A DNA stretch of 64,000 nt from Phaseolus vulgaris (GCF_000499845.2 NC_023753.2:7889791-7953790); one strand, 5' to 3'; positions 38,246 to 49,852 are shown, counted from the first letter of the stretch. Program-made: numbers and translations. Notes: a model not told the origin generated them from the letters alone.

Positions 38246-40799
38246 GTTGGTTTATTGGTCCTAAGAAAAAATTGATAATTAATGCAAAAGCTAACAAAGT
38301 TAACTGAACAAACTTGGCTCCCCAAAACCTTGCTATTACAATCTCAATAACCCTAATTATATAACAAAGAATGGGTTGGTATATATCCCTATAATGCTAA
38401 TGATCAGATTCCTAGCAGCTGGGTTGTTTATTGAAGTTGATACATATTTAAATTTAATGTGCTTTATAAAGGCTCTATCATTGTTAATTTCAAGGATTTT
38501 GGTTAAAGCTTTCTCTCAGATATTGGAATCCTCTAATCTCATCCACAAATAGAGATAATAATTTCTTTGCCAAGTTGTCTGCAAACTTAAGGCTGAAATT
38601 GCTGGAGATATCCCTTTTCTAATTATTTGCTTCGCGTAGGTTTTTCCCCATTTTAATCACCTAATTTTGCAAGGTTGCACCATTCTATCTTACAATATAT
38701 CATGCAGGCTAAGATATTTTTATAAATCTTTTACATATACCCTAGAGGTTAAAAAGTCACAAGACATACGAATATTTGTATCGACCAATCTTTCATAAAA
38801 AGAATGTGCTAAAGTTAAAATATATTGACATATTTACATAGAAGATTAACTTAATCATGATACCTATGTTAATTTCAGTTTAAGATAAAACAATCAAAAT
38901 AAAGATAAGTCATTATGAGAATATTTATTATATCTATATATCAAACACTTACTTTTAACGTTAAAAAATCTTTTAAAAGTGTTCGAGAACCAAAATTTAA
39001 ATCTAGAAAAAAATTTATAAAAAATAGAAAGAAAGTCCTGATTAAAAGAATAAGTTGTTCAGTAAAAAATTAATGTATCAACCCCTTATTAAAAACATCC
39101 TTCAAAGTTTCTTTTATGTGTCAATCAATTAGATGGGTTATACACTAGCGTGAAATTTATGCACAAAGTAGATAGTTAATACACCCTATATTATTAAATA
39201 TTTTCTAATCATTTTAAATAATTTTTAATGAGTTTATATTTGAAACACAAAAAATATTTATAAACAGTTTTTCTATTTTTATTTTCTTAATCAATGTTTT
39301 TAGCACTTGTTGTGTTACAAGTCCTGTTAGGAAATGCGCTTATACATGGAAAAATAGCATTTATAGCATTTGCTACTTGTGAAACTGTGTGTTGTGGTTT
39401 CTGATTTGTTCTATGCATGATGTAAAATAAAAATTATAGTGTTTAATTTACCTGCTGATTGACGCATGTTCCATCATCACCAAGAATTGGCAAATCTCAA
39501 ACTCAAATTAGCTTAATCACTGAAGGCAAGAGTTCTCCAACCTTACAAACAATCTGTTTATTGTCTATTTATTTTGCATGCACATGTAGCTTCAAGAAAG
39601 AAAGGCTGAAATATATACTTGTCAACACTTGTCATGGTTAACCACCTATCATCTTTAATCATTTGGTTTATTCCCTTTGAGTTTAAAATATCCCTTGGTC
39701 AGTCTCTTCCCCATTGTCGTTATTGCAGGCATTCATGGCCCCTAGTCATGTTCTGTTGTTACGCCTTAGCCAATTGAAAGAGACATGTACAGATAAATTG
39801 AGTCACTGTGTATAAACATAAACCTAGCTAGTTTTGAGAAACCAACATCTTTTGCTTGGTTAGGTATATATGAATGGGAACATTCTCAAAGTGGAAAAGA
39901 AACAGAAACAATACTACATTGTCACGTTAATTAGTTGTCATTCTGAAATACACTCTGCTACGCCACATCGCCAAGTGTTTGCTCTAATGTCAAGCAGAAG
40001 GGATCATTATTTCAATTGGTAATTATTAATTAGTAAGTGTGATTAGCAACAGAAGCAGTGGCACATGAAAATTATCCTCTTACCATCTTCATTAATTAAA
40101 TAAGTGATTTCTTAGTATCTATAAGGACTGATTTTAAATTGGGGTAGGTAGAATGTGTGTACAAGAATGAGTGATGCATGAAATTAGACGCAAACTTTTG
40201 GGGGTGTTGTGCACAAAGATACTCAACCGCTTATGGTGTGCGGGTGCGTGCAGAGTTCAATTTCTGACAAAGGAGTTTTAGGCTTATCTAATTTAATGCA
40301 CTTGGAATATGTATTCACTCACTTCTCTCATCATGCCAAATTATTGAAGTAAAAATCATTATTATAGGCTACAATACTTAATAATTGAATTTAAATTAAT
40401 ATTTCACATATTATTTCAAGACCTTCATAAATATATCATTCTTAACTACATTTTATATAAAACATAGTTTACTCAATAAATATAATAATCAATTAAATAT
40501 TTTCTATACATTTATATAACATTCAATTAAAAAAATATACCTTCAAAATTATTAAAGAAGTTCCCTTTTTCAAAAAAACTTTTCACTGGATTCAAAGAAA
40601 ATTAAGATGATTTATAAAATGGGGAAGTAGAGTGGCACGGTTTTTGATGAGAGTATATTTAAAAAAATGGTATAAGGAAAGAGTAATAATAATAGAAGAA
40701 GAGTAAAACAAAAAACAGCCGCGACAAGGCATTGGGGTCTCTACTCTGCAGTTTGCTCAGTCTAAGTTCTTCACTTGCGAATTCCAAATCCCAAAACCC
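38246..40799. other. Spacer between divergent genes
   Basis: Shared upstream region of the leftward UPF0496 gene and the rightward bZIP gene. It is AT-rich. Small open frames such as 39459-39641 have no recognisable domain. A TATA-like TATATTT lies at 40654-40660, about 185 bases before the bZIP ATG. Confidence 0.45.
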
Positions 40800-40807
40800 A
40801 AACCCTA
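40800..40807 (+). promoter_or_regulatory. Telo-box in the bZIP leader
   Basis: AAACCCTA, 37 bases upstream of the bZIP start codon. Such motifs are common in the 5' leaders of plant growth-related genes. Seen by sequence only. Confidence 0.4.
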
Positions 40808-40843
40808 GGAGAGAGACACACAGAGACATCGAATGATTGATCG

Positions 40844-43569
40844 ATGGCATCTTCCAAGTTAATGGCTTCTTCCCATTCACGAAAATCAGAATCCTCCTCT
40901 CCTTCTCCCACACCTCAATTCACCACCACCAACTTCATCCCCATCTCCGACGCCGCCGTCACCGCCGCCCCCAAGACCGTCGATGACGTATGGAGGGAGA
41001 TCGTTGCCGGTGACCGCCGCGAATGCAAGGAGGAGGCTCCTGACGACGAGATGATGACTCTCGAAGACTTCCTCGCCAAGGCCGGCGCAGTCAACGATGA
41101 CGACAACGAAGAAGTTGACTGCGACATCAAGATGCCAATGCCCCTCACGGAGAGGCTCGGCAGCGGCGTCTTCGCCTTCGATCCCCTCCTCGCTGCAACG
41201 CCGTTTCAGGACGGAGTGGAAGGCTCCGTCATAGGGTTCGGGAACGGTTTGGAGGTGGTTGAAGGCGGGAGAGGGAAGAGAGCACGTCCCGTTTTGGAGC
41301 AGTTGGATAAGGCAGCGCAACAGAGACAGAGGAGAATGATTAAAAACCGAGAATCTGCCGCTAGGTCCCGGGAACGCAAGCAGGTCTCTACAGTGATGTG
41401 GATATTGATATATATGTGTGTGTTTGTTTCGGTGTATTTGACTTTTCTTTGTTGGTTGTGATGTGAATTTCGTTGTTCAAGGCTTACCAAGTGGAATTGG
41501 AGTCCTTGGCGGTGAAACTAGAGGAGGAAAACGACAAGCTCTTGAAGGAAAAGGTGCTTTGGTTTTCATTGTTTTGAAGTTTTATCCAGGGGATACTTTC
41601 AGTTTTCATCAGCCATGCAACTTGTGTTTTGTAATCATTGCAGGAGACAATAAGTTTTGTTGTGTGTTGAACTTGAAAGTTGAAACCCTTCCAGTGCTGA
41701 CTTTTCGTTTTTCGTTTGATTTGGCTGATCATTGATTGGGTTTTTGGCCTGGTCTTGTTCCCTGACATGGTTTCATTACCTTGCTGTTGGGTGCTATCTA
41801 TTAATGTTTGGGATTGCATTGATGGACTTTCCTTTCGTAAACACGCTTGCAGGTCATATTTTTCTCTTGCCTCATCATAAATGGGTTCACAGTGTTATTC
41901 TCAATTTCTCATTCAGTCACACCTGAAGCCATCCTTGCTTAAGTATAACCTGTCTCGTTTCTTGGCATCTGGTTATGTAGTAAATGTTTCTGAAGCCATG
42001 AATATTTTTTAGTTGGGGTTGTCTGATCATTGAATTAAAATGTCTGAGCGATTGTGCTCCCCATTGCTTTAATACTGTTACAATTCTGATCCAATTGTAA
42101 TGACTTTTACCCTCTCTCTTATATTGTAGGCAAGTGTCTCACGTTTTTAAGATGGGTATACAAAATGGTGATAGGTTTGATATTGGTAATGAATAAACTT
42201 CGGTTAACCTATCACCATTTTTTCGTTGCCATTGTATTTGATGCTCGCCTTGAATTTTTTAGATATGGGATGATTCTTTCTGTCATATTTTGAGAAAGAT
42301 TGTGGTTATCTTTTATGTATTACTTTTACACCAATATATTCTTACAAAGTGTCGTATTCTTACCACTACTATTATTCATACGGACTGTTATAACAAGTGT
42401 GGTAACTTCACTGGTGTTGAGTTGAGAATGCTCGTACAATTTTTGTGTGTGGAAATATCACTGTTTCCCTCATTGATTGCACTGATATTAGTGTTATTCG
42501 GCAATGGCAAAGCGTTTTTCCAGTTACACACGAGTCATGACACAGAATTGGGTCTGTGCATAATCTTCAAGCTATAGTGTTGAGTCTGCCCTCTACCAAA
42601 CAAGAAAGCCATTGTTGGGATGGGAAAATGTCTATTTCTGCCTCAGAATTCAGTCTCTATTTATACCCGAGTCATGAATCATGATCTTCAGATTTTTATT
42701 CTCTCAACACATGCTTCCGTTCTTGTTTTCACTGCTAGCACGTTTGAATTTGGAATATGTTCAAGCATTTTGAGTTGCAAACAGCCCACGTTTTGGACTG
42801 TATTTCCAAAACAGAGGATGTAACTTGTAAGGGGTTTGAGTGTAGCCTGTAATACAGGTTCTACTTTAGTGTCTCATTTATCGTTGCACATCTGCCTTTG
42901 TAGCTTTAGAACTTATTATGTATTTTTGCCCTCTATCTCTTATTGAAGATATTCTTGTGCAGGCCGAGAGGAAAAAAGAGAGGTACAAGCAGGTAATGAT
43001 TTGTTCTAAAAAGTTAGTTAGCGTAGGATCTTTTTGGTGAAAATACTTTGCATATTGCTCTGAGAATTTTTTTCTCTGTTGATACTCTATCTGAATTGCT
43101 TGCTAGTTGTTACTGGCATAATGTTATTGGTAAACACTTCTTTTAGATATTTTGCCTGAGAACATAACTGATGATTAATCATGAATACACACTCATGGTT
43201 CATTGGGATATGAAGTTTGCTTGTATATGATACGAGATGTAGCAAATTAACTCAGTGCTCATACTGATTTTTTTTTATCAATAGTGCCCATAATGATTTA
43301 ATAGAGATGCAAAAAAACTACTTTGTCAAGTATAATGTTATTAGACTTAGTTGTGTTGTTTCATGAAGCTTGTTAGCATTGGATTTTTAGCTATCCTGTG
43401 ACTATATTAAAGTGTGTATTTATAGAATAGATGTTGGCCATAGAAAGTGATTGGATTACGACTGACCTTGGCGTTTTTGTTTGGGCAGCTAATGGAAAAA
43501 GTACTCCCTATAGCGCAGAAACAAAGGCCACCGTGTACACTCCGTAGGGCTCGCTCCTTGCAGTGGTAG
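40844..43569 (+). CDS. Group A bZIP transcription factor (GBF4/bZIP13-like)
   Basis: DNA-binding factor of plant bZIP group A, the class that includes ABI5/ABF and GBF4 and binds ACGT-core elements, often in abscisic-acid signalling. Exons: 40844-41383, 41482-41553, 42963-42992 and 43489-43569, all GT-AG and in phase 0, giving 240 residues. Conserved group motifs are visible: KTVDDVWREIV and MTLEDFLAKAGA. The basic region QRRMIKNRESAARSRERKQ has the N-x7-R signature (Asn168, Arg176). Leucines of the zipper at 186, 193 and 200 follow at the expected spacing (R-x9-L), so the zipper is short. The intron between residues 180 and 181 cuts the basic region from the zipper. The C-terminus RRARSLQW is basic. 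The N-terminal third is Ser, Thr and Pro rich. Two in-frame ATGs (40844 and 40862) are possible; the first is used. A copia element sits 262 bases after the stop. Confidence 0.9.
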
Positions 43570-43826
43570 ATAAAATTTCCTAGTGGTGCAGTTGCAGGAC
43601 AGTTAACTAAATTAATCACGTCAGTGGTGGGGAAGTGATAACAGGACCAAACTAATCATCATCTCTTAAATGATAGTTCTCAGCCTAACGGTTAGTCTCA
43701 ATGGCGATCTTGGTTAATGATGTGAAGAGATAGATAGAAGGAATTGAGCCAGGAGGGGCCAAGGAAATTTGTTCTGTAAGAAACAACATTTACTTATTCT
43801 TAGGTAAAAGCAGAAATATGAAGTTG
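43570..43826 (+). other. bZIP 3' region up to the copia insertion
   Basis: Probable 3' untranslated region of the bZIP gene, cut by the retrotransposon whose left target duplication begins at 43827. Sequence continuing after the element at 48049 is the original downstream DNA. Confidence 0.5.
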
Positions 43827-43831
43827 GATCA
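43827..43831. other. Target site duplication, left copy (GATCA)
   Basis: GATCA directly before the first LTR, matched by GATCA directly after the second LTR at 48044-48048. A 5-base duplication is the normal size for copia integration. Confidence 0.85.
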
Positions 43832-44066
43832 AGTGGAAAGAAATAAGTGAAATATATTTCTGAGATATTTTACAAATGTGATTACAGTCTCTATTTATAG
43901 ACTGTTTTACAACCTAATTAAAGAAAGAAATAATAGGCAATGAAAGCCAGAAATAATGAGTGTTTAAAGCTGTACAAATCAAATCAAATCACTAACAAAT
44001 CTGTCCTAATAAATATAAAATAGAATCTGCACTTAATTATAACATAATTCTCCTGATTATGCAACA
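43832..44066 (-). repeat. 3' LTR of the young copia element
   Basis: 235 bases, identical by eye to 47809-48043. On the minus strand it starts TGTTGCATAATCAGG and ends CTTTCCACT. A TATA-like CTATAAATAG lies in the middle, as expected for the U3/R promoter. Confidence 0.93.
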
Positions 44067-44077
44067 CTCCCCCTCAA
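44067..44077 (-). other. Polypurine tract
   Basis: TTGAGGGGGAG on the minus strand directly before the 3' LTR, overlapping the pol stop codon TGA (44074-44076). It is the plus-strand primer site for reverse transcription. Confidence 0.8.
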
Positions 44078-47000
44078 GTTGGTGAATGTATATCTATCAT
44101 TCCCAACTTGCAAGTAAGATCTTCGAATTGTTTTGCGGGAAGTCCCTTAGTAAACATATCTGCCAATTGGAGTCTTGAAGGGATGTACTCAGTGGCTATA
44201 AGACCATCATCCAACTTTTCTTTAATAAAGTGTCGGTCTATCTCTACGTGCTTTGTTCGATCATGTTGAACCGGATTGTGTGCAATACTGATAGCGGACT
44301 TATTATCACATGCCAAACTCATAGGAGCTTCATATTTTATTTTTAGGTCATCAAGTATGATCTTCATCCATAAGAGTTCACACACCCCTTGAGCCATGGC
44401 TCTAAATTCTGCCTCTGCACTTGATCTTGCAACTACATTTTGCTTCTTGCTCCTCCATGTCACCAGATTTCCACCCAAGAACATGCAGTAGCCTGTGGTG
44501 GATCTCCTATCAACAATCGATCCTGCATAGTCAGCATCAGTATATACTTTCATGGATAAGTTTTCCCCCTTTTTGAATAGCAATCCTTTTCCTGGAGAGG
44601 CTTTTAAGTACTGAATAATTTTATCTACTGCTTGCAAGTGTCTTTCTCTTGGATCATGCATAAATTGACTAACCACACTAACTGCATAGGCTATATCTGG
44701 CCTAGTGTGTGAAAGATAAATGAGTTTTCCCACAAGTCTTTGATATTGTGTCTTCTCCACTTTTGGGTTTTCCTCATCATTCCCAATCCTATGATTTTGC
44801 TCTATTGGCACTCCAGTGGGCTTACAACCCAACTTACCAATCTCTTTGAGAAGATCAAGGATGTATTTCCTTTGAGAAATAAAGATGCCCTGTCTCGAGT
44901 AAGCAACCTCTATCCCAAGGAAGTACTTCAGCTTCCCAAGATCCTTCATTTCAAATTGAGCAGCTAGTCTCTCCCTCAAATTTTGTTTTTCAATCTCATC
45001 ATCACCTGTAATAATCATATCATCTACATAGACCAAAAGTAGAGTGAGTTTACCATTCTGAGAATGTTTTATAAACAGAGTATGGTCACCTTGGCTTTGT
45101 CGGTACCCCAAAGATACCATAGCTTGAGTAAACCTTCCAAACCAAGCACGAGGTGATTGTTTAAGACCATATAGGGCCTTCTTAAGTCTGCACGCCTTAT
45201 TCCCTTCATTAACAATACCATACCCAGGTGGAATCTCCATGTATACTTCTTCCTCCAAGCTTCCATGCAAGAAGGCATTTTTAACATCAAATTGATGCAT
45301 TGCCCAACCAAAGTGTGCCGCCAGGGAGAGAATAATCCTGACGGTATTCATTTTTGCCACTGGAGCAAAAGTCTCCTCATAATCGATCCCATAGGTTTGA
45401 GTGTACCCTTTTGCAACCAACCTTGCTTTATACCGATCCAGTGTGCCATCAGACTTATACTTAACTGTGTATATCCACCTACAACCCACTGCTTTCTTAT
45501 CTTTTGGTCTCTCTACAATCTCCCAAGTCTCATTCCTTTCTAACGCGCTCATTTCTTCATTCATGGCTCGAATCCAGTTATCATCTTTTAAGGCTTCTTG
45601 TACCAATGTAGGGATTTTGATAGAATCAATAGCTGAAAGAAAACTCTGGTGCTGCATAGAAAGTTTTTCTGTAGACACAAATTGGGATATAGGATATTTG
45701 GCACAAGATCTTTTTTCTTTTCTCAAGGCAATAGGTAAATCATTTAGGTTAGGTTCAAAAGCAGTATTTAAGGTGTCCTCAAGAGTCTCACTGGTATGAG
45801 TTCTTACCTCCGGTTCAGACAATTGAAGTTGCTGTTCGACCAGGACGGGTTCTTGTTGCCTTCGCTGATATTGTTTTCCAAAATATTTGTCTTCATTATT
45901 CTTCTCTGGTAATGATGTTGGTGCAGGGTCTTTGTCATCCTTCCTAAGAACGAAATCCTGTAACAAAGGAAAAGGTGGCAACTCAAGGTCCTCAGCTTCT
46001 TGAATACTCTCCCCCTGAAGCTGAGAACTAGGAAAGAAAGACTCTGTTTCATGGAAGGTGACATCTTTGGAAATATAAACTTTACGACTTTGAGGATGAT
46101 AACATTTGTACCCCTTTTTGTAGGGGGCATAACCGATGAAGACACATTTGATGGCACGAGGATCTAACTTACCCCGATTAGGACTATGAACATGGACAAA
46201 AGCAGGACAACCAAAGACACGATTCTGAAGACTATTCAACATGGGAATAGAAGGATAGAATGTGGTCATAACCTGAATAGGAGTAACACCCTCTAGAACC
46301 CGAGAGGGTAATCTATTAATCAAATAAGTGGCAGTCAGGACTGCTTCCCCCCAGTAAGATCTAGGAACAGATGTTTGGAAAAGTAAAGCTCGAGTAACCT
46401 CAAGGAGATGACGATTTTTCCTTTCAGCAACCCCATTTTGTTGAGGAGTGTCCACACAGGTTAATTCATGAACAACTCCATTTTCCTCAAGGAACTTGGA
46501 AAGGTTTTGGTTCACATATTCTCTTCCATTATCAGAACGCAATCTCTTAATTGAACTTTCAAATTGTGTTTGAATCATTCTGTAAAACTTTACAAACAAG
46601 TGAAAAACTTCAGACTTATCTTTCATGAGAAATAACCAAGTAACCCGAGTACAATCATCAATAAATGAAACAAACCATTTTGTACCCGAGATATTAGGAA
46701 TAGGTGAAGGTCCCCATACATCTGAATGAATAAGATCAAAAGGTTTAGAACTTTTATTACCATTGGGAGGAAAAGTTGTCCGATGGTGTTTAGCAAACTG
46801 ACAAACATCACAATGAAATGACTCAGCAGACACTTTTGTAAATAAAACAGGAAATAAGGACTTTAGGGTACTAAATGGAGGATGACCAAGACGTCTGTGT
46901 TGAAGCCATATCTGAGAGGATGACCAAGATTCACGACCTTGCTGAAGATTAGAAGTGTGTGCCTGTAGTCTAGCACCCTTTTTACTTTCTTCATGCTGTA

Positions 47001-47430
47001 AATAATATAACCCGCCCTGCTCTTTAGCAATTCCAATAGTCTTCCCCGTGACAAGATCCTGAAAAACACAATGGGAAGGGAAAAATACCACTGTACAATT
47101 TAAATCTTGGGTAATCTTTTGAATAGACAAGAGGTTATTGGATAGTTTGGGAACATGAAGCACATTTTTTAAAGGAAATGAAGGTTGAAGGTGAATGTTA
47201 CCACGACCATTAATGGGGGTAGTGGAACCATTAGCAATAGTAATATATGGCTTACCGGATAAAGTAGTGTAGGATGAAAAAGAAGAGGAATGAGGTGTCA
47301 TATGATCAGTAGCACCAGAGTCTATAATCCAGATATTTTCAGTACTAGAAGCATTAAAGGATAAAAAACTAGAACTCTTACCACTCATAGTAAAGGAACA
47401 ATAGCTAGATGGCTTACTAAGGGAGTCCAT
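44074..47430 (-). CDS. Copia polyprotein (PR-IN-RT-RH), gag absent
   Basis: Open frame of 1118 residues without a stop, the enzyme part of a Ty1/copia element. Protease is at the N-end, with the catalytic DSG at 37-39. The integrase zinc finger is His178, His183, Cys207 and Cys210 (HX4H, CX2C). The integrase core has Asp236, Asp300 and Glu336, with 35 residues between the last two. Reverse transcriptase spans about 635-860, with RYKARLVAKGYTQ and YVDD at 801-804. RNase H spans about 960-1095, with Asp965, Glu1006, Asp1042 and Asp1091. All key residues are present. Normally a gag domain with a CCHC knuckle stands before the protease; here the frame begins only 36 residues before the DSG. The stop lies in the polypurine tract. 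The enzymes may be functional, but particle formation would need gag from another element. Confidence 0.93.
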   Translation of the reverse strand: MDSLSKPSSYCSFTMSGKSSSFLSFNASSTENIWIIDSGATDHMTPHSSSFSSYTTLSGKPYITIANGSTTPINGRGNIHLQPSFPLKNVLHVPKLSNNLLSIQKITQDLNCTVVFFPSHCVFQDLVTGKTIGIAKEQGGLYYLQHEESKKGARLQAHTSNLQQGRESWSSSQIWLQHRRLGHPPFSTLKSLFPVLFTKVSAESFHCDVCQFAKHHRTTFPPNGNKSSKPFDLIHSDVWGPSPIPNISGTKWFVSFIDDCTRVTWLFLMKDKSEVFHLFVKFYRMIQTQFESSIKRLRSDNGREYVNQNLSKFLEENGVVHELTCVDTPQQNGVAERKNRHLLEVTRALLFQTSVPRSYWGEAVLTATYLINRLPSRVLEGVTPIQVMTTFYPSIPMLNSLQNRVFGCPAFVHVHSPNRGKLDPRAIKCVFIGYAPYKKGYKCYHPQSRKVYISKDVTFHETESFFPSSQLQGESIQEAEDLELPPFPLLQDFVLRKDDKDPAPTSLPEKNNEDKYFGKQYQRRQQEPVLVEQQLQLSEPEVRTHTSETLEDTLNTAFEPNLNDLPIALRKEKRSCAKYPISQFVSTEKLSMQHQSFLSAIDSIKIPTLVQEALKDDNWIRAMNEEMSALERNETWEIVERPKDKKAVGCRWIYTVKYKSDGTLDRYKARLVAKGYTQTYGIDYEETFAPVAKMNTVRIILSLAAHFGWAMHQFDVKNAFLHGSLEEEVYMEIPPGYGIVNEGNKACRLKKALYGLKQSPRAWFGRFTQAMVSLGYRQSQGDHTLFIKHSQNGKLTLLLVYVDDMIITGDDEIEKQNLRERLAAQFEMKDLGKLKYFLGIEVAYSRQGIFISQRKYILDLLKEIGKLGCKPTGVPIEQNHRIGNDEENPKVEKTQYQRLVGKLIYLSHTRPDIAYAVSVVSQFMHDPRERHLQAVDKIIQYLKASPGKGLLFKKGENLSMKVYTDADYAGSIVDRRSTTGYCMFLGGNLVTWRSKKQNVVARSSAEAEFRAMAQGVCELLWMKIILDDLKIKYEAPMSLACDNKSAISIAHNPVQHDRTKHVEIDRHFIKEKLDDGLIATEYIPSRLQLADMFTKGLPAKQFEDLTCKLGMIDIHSPT

Positions 47431-47796
47431 GAGAGTTCAAAACCAACTGAGTTTTTCAGATTGGCAAAATTTGATCCTGTTCACACACACAGGAAAAAAA
47501 ATCTGCCGGAAAAATTTTCCGGTGGCGGTTTCAGGCGGCCAGCGGCGGTTTCCGGCGAGCAGTGGCAGTTCCGGCGAGCGGTGCAGTTTCCGGCGAGCGA
47601 CGGCAGTGGTGGTCGGTGGTGGTCAATGGTGCAAGGTGGTGGTGGTGGTCAATGGAGAAAGGATAAGGAAAATAGAAAGTTGCAGCAATGAAGGCTGTCC
47701 AACAAATAATTGCAGCAATGAAGGCTGTCAAGGAAAATGATTACAGCAATGAAGGCTAAAAAAAAATTTGCGGAAGCAGAGTCTCCTAGATCAGGA
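47431..47796 (-). other. Untranslated leader of the copia element, no gag
   Basis: About 366 bases between the primer-binding site and the pol start. On the minus strand it holds three copies of AGCCTTCATTGCTG (47743-47757, 47712-47727 and 47682-47697, period about 30), then a GC-richer stretch full of CACCACCACC and CGCCGGAAAC repeats. The open frames are short and have no gag features. Confidence 0.8.
47682..47757. repeat. Three-copy tandem repeat, about 30 bp, in the copia leader
   Basis: GCAGCAATGAAGGCT (plus strand), with small variation in the third copy, occurs three times at about 30-base spacing in the leader of the young copia element. Confidence 0.85.
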
Positions 47797-47808
47797 GCTC
47801 TGATACCA
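47797..47808 (-). other. Primer-binding site, tRNA-iMet
   Basis: TGGTATCAGAGC on the minus strand, complementary to the 3' end of plant initiator tRNA-Met. It abuts the 5' LTR with no spacer if the LTR is taken to end in CT. Confidence 0.9.
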
Positions 47809-48043
47809 AGTGGAAAGAAATAAGTGAAATATATTTCTGAGATATTTTACAAATGTGATTACAGTCTCTATTTATAGACTGTTTTACAACCTAATTAAAG
47901 AAAGAAATAATAGGCAATGAAAGCCAGAAATAATGAGTGTTTAAAGCTGTACAAATCAAATCAAATCACTAACAAATCTGTCCTAATAAATATAAAATAG
48001 AATCTGCACTTAATTATAACATAATTCTCCTGATTATGCAACA
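47809..48043 (-). repeat. 5' LTR of the young copia element
   Basis: 235 bases, identical by eye to 43832-44066. Followed by the right GATCA target copy at 48044-48048. Confidence 0.93.
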
Positions 48044-48048
48044 GATCA

Positions 48049-49852
48049 TGTAGTTTAGATACGAATTTGACATCCTGGTCTCTCTCCCCTATGAAGAATG
48101 CCAATGTGTAATAGTAGAGGGCAAAGGGGATTTGTAGACGAGTATATAACCTACCTAGTCATGTGCTCAGACAGATATTTATTTGGAGAAAAAGTATAAA
48201 GAAATTGTTTATGCGATCTGTAATAGCGTTTCTCTTGAAAATTCTTCTGTGCATGTGAAAAGATAATCTCTGATGTCTGGAGATGCGTGGGTGTTTCAGT
48301 CTTAACTTACGAACCTGGTCCTGTTGTAAAATACCAACAAGCGCAGTTCTTGATGCGGATAATTTATTGATTTTATTGTATCATACTGTAAATTGTTTTG
48401 TTTTATCCGTAGGCCTCTTCTAGAAGACCGAGGATAATTATAGTGATGAATATATAAATTAGAGAGTTCTTGAGAAGCGAGGAGAAAATATTAAATGGAC
48501 CAAAGACAATAAATATGATGCTTCCTCTTTGTCGTTGCTGACCTTGTGGTCTCGTTATCTGTATGTTGGACCACATGCTGAGATTAAAAGAAAGCAAAGC
48601 TGCCACCTTAGGGAAAGACATCGACCCTTATGTTTTTTGACTGCCCCTACTTCCGTAGGGTAAGTGTTGTACCATTTTACAACAACAACAGTACTCACCA
48701 AGTGTCAATGTTAAAAATTAAACTCACAGTAAAACTTTTGAACTCCGGAGTTCAGAGTTCTAACAGTAAGAGGAAAACTGATAAATGAGGGGCACATCTG
48801 TTAGTTTAAAAGGAAAATGAATCATGTGGTTGATTGTTGGATGTTCAAAGAATTTTCCATGTTATATTATTTGATATTCCTAATTTCTCTCTCTCTCTCT
48901 TCTGTACCATTAGCATTAATGAGAGTTGTTTATAAAATTACCTATATAAATAAAAAATAGTATTTTAATATCGTACGATAAACAAATTAATTGAAAAAGA
49001 GTTGTTTATATAAAAAACTTTCTCTAATTTATAAAAAACAATTTTTAATTTTAAGTAATTTACGTATACGAGATTTACATTAAAATAATAATTTTATTTT
49101 AAAACAATTTTTGTAAACAACTTTATATATTTATATAGCCAATGTATTGACTAGAGAAGAAAAGAAAATGCACGATAAAGTGTTGAGTGTAAGAGGAAGG
49201 AAGACTGAGAAAAAAGAGCATATTATATTACTTTACGGGACCTATACATTCTTGGCATAAATTTAATTTCGTATATTATTGGCATTTCATTCTCCAAGTA
49301 ATTCTGGCGTGTAAGTTTATGTTTGGTCGTAATAACTTATTTGATTGATAAAAGAAGTTAGATTAAACATGGTCACCACCCCTCCAAAAAAAGAAGAAGA
49401 CCAAATTTATACATAAAGTTAAATGTGTCTCTCTAACCAATCATATTATTAAATGAAAATTGTTAGCATTGAAGCAGAAGAAAAAAAATAGGATAGGTTG
49501 AAAACATTATTCCCGCTATTGCATGAAAGTGTGAGCAACAATGCAATGCAGAAAGTAGGGAGCAAAACTTGGTTCAAAATAAAAGAGGTAAAGGAGAAAG
49601 ACAATTTTTATTTCTCACCACCCAAGAAGAAGGGTTTTTTTGAATTGAAAAATGAAATCAGCATTCACTACATTATTGACTGCAGGTTTATAATCACAGC
49701 ACTAATCATTTTAGAATTATAATCCCCATCATCATACTTCAGAGCCCCAAAAATTTCATACTGATTGTGTTCCTGCCCATTTTCTCAACCTCTTTTGCCA
49801 CAATTTTGAGACTACATTTTTCAGAAACAAAATCTCACACAACCTTTTGCTG
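48049..49852. other. Spacer after the retrotransposon
   Basis: Original DNA downstream of the bZIP gene, then AT-rich spacer. A CT microsatellite lies at about 48890-48902. No gene could be supported; the 74-residue frame at 49498 has no recognisable domain. Confidence 0.45.

Larger units (their letters stand above)
43832..48043 (-). mobile_element. Ty1/copia retrotransposon, young, lacks gag
   Basis: Complete 4.2-kb element reading leftward. It has two 235-base LTRs that look identical base for base, a GATCA target duplication, a primer-binding site complementary to initiator tRNA-Met (TGGTATCAGAGC on the minus strand, 47797-47808) immediately next to the 5' LTR, and a polypurine tract TTGAGGGGGAG next to the 3' LTR. 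Between them lies one long open frame for protease, integrase, reverse transcriptase and RNase H. The leader (47431-47796) is under 400 bases and encodes no gag or zinc knuckle. The ends are TG...CT, not TG...CA, if the target duplication is taken as the guide. It is inserted 262 bases downstream of the bZIP stop, in convergent orientation. Confidence 0.93.

Noticed and set aside
40886..41320. 144-residue minus-strand frame
   Set aside because: Antisense shadow of bZIP exon 1.
47429..47740. Plus-strand frame of 103 residues beside the copia pol start
   Set aside because: Lies on the antisense strand of the element leader and consists of repeat-derived Gly/Val/Arg-rich sequence.
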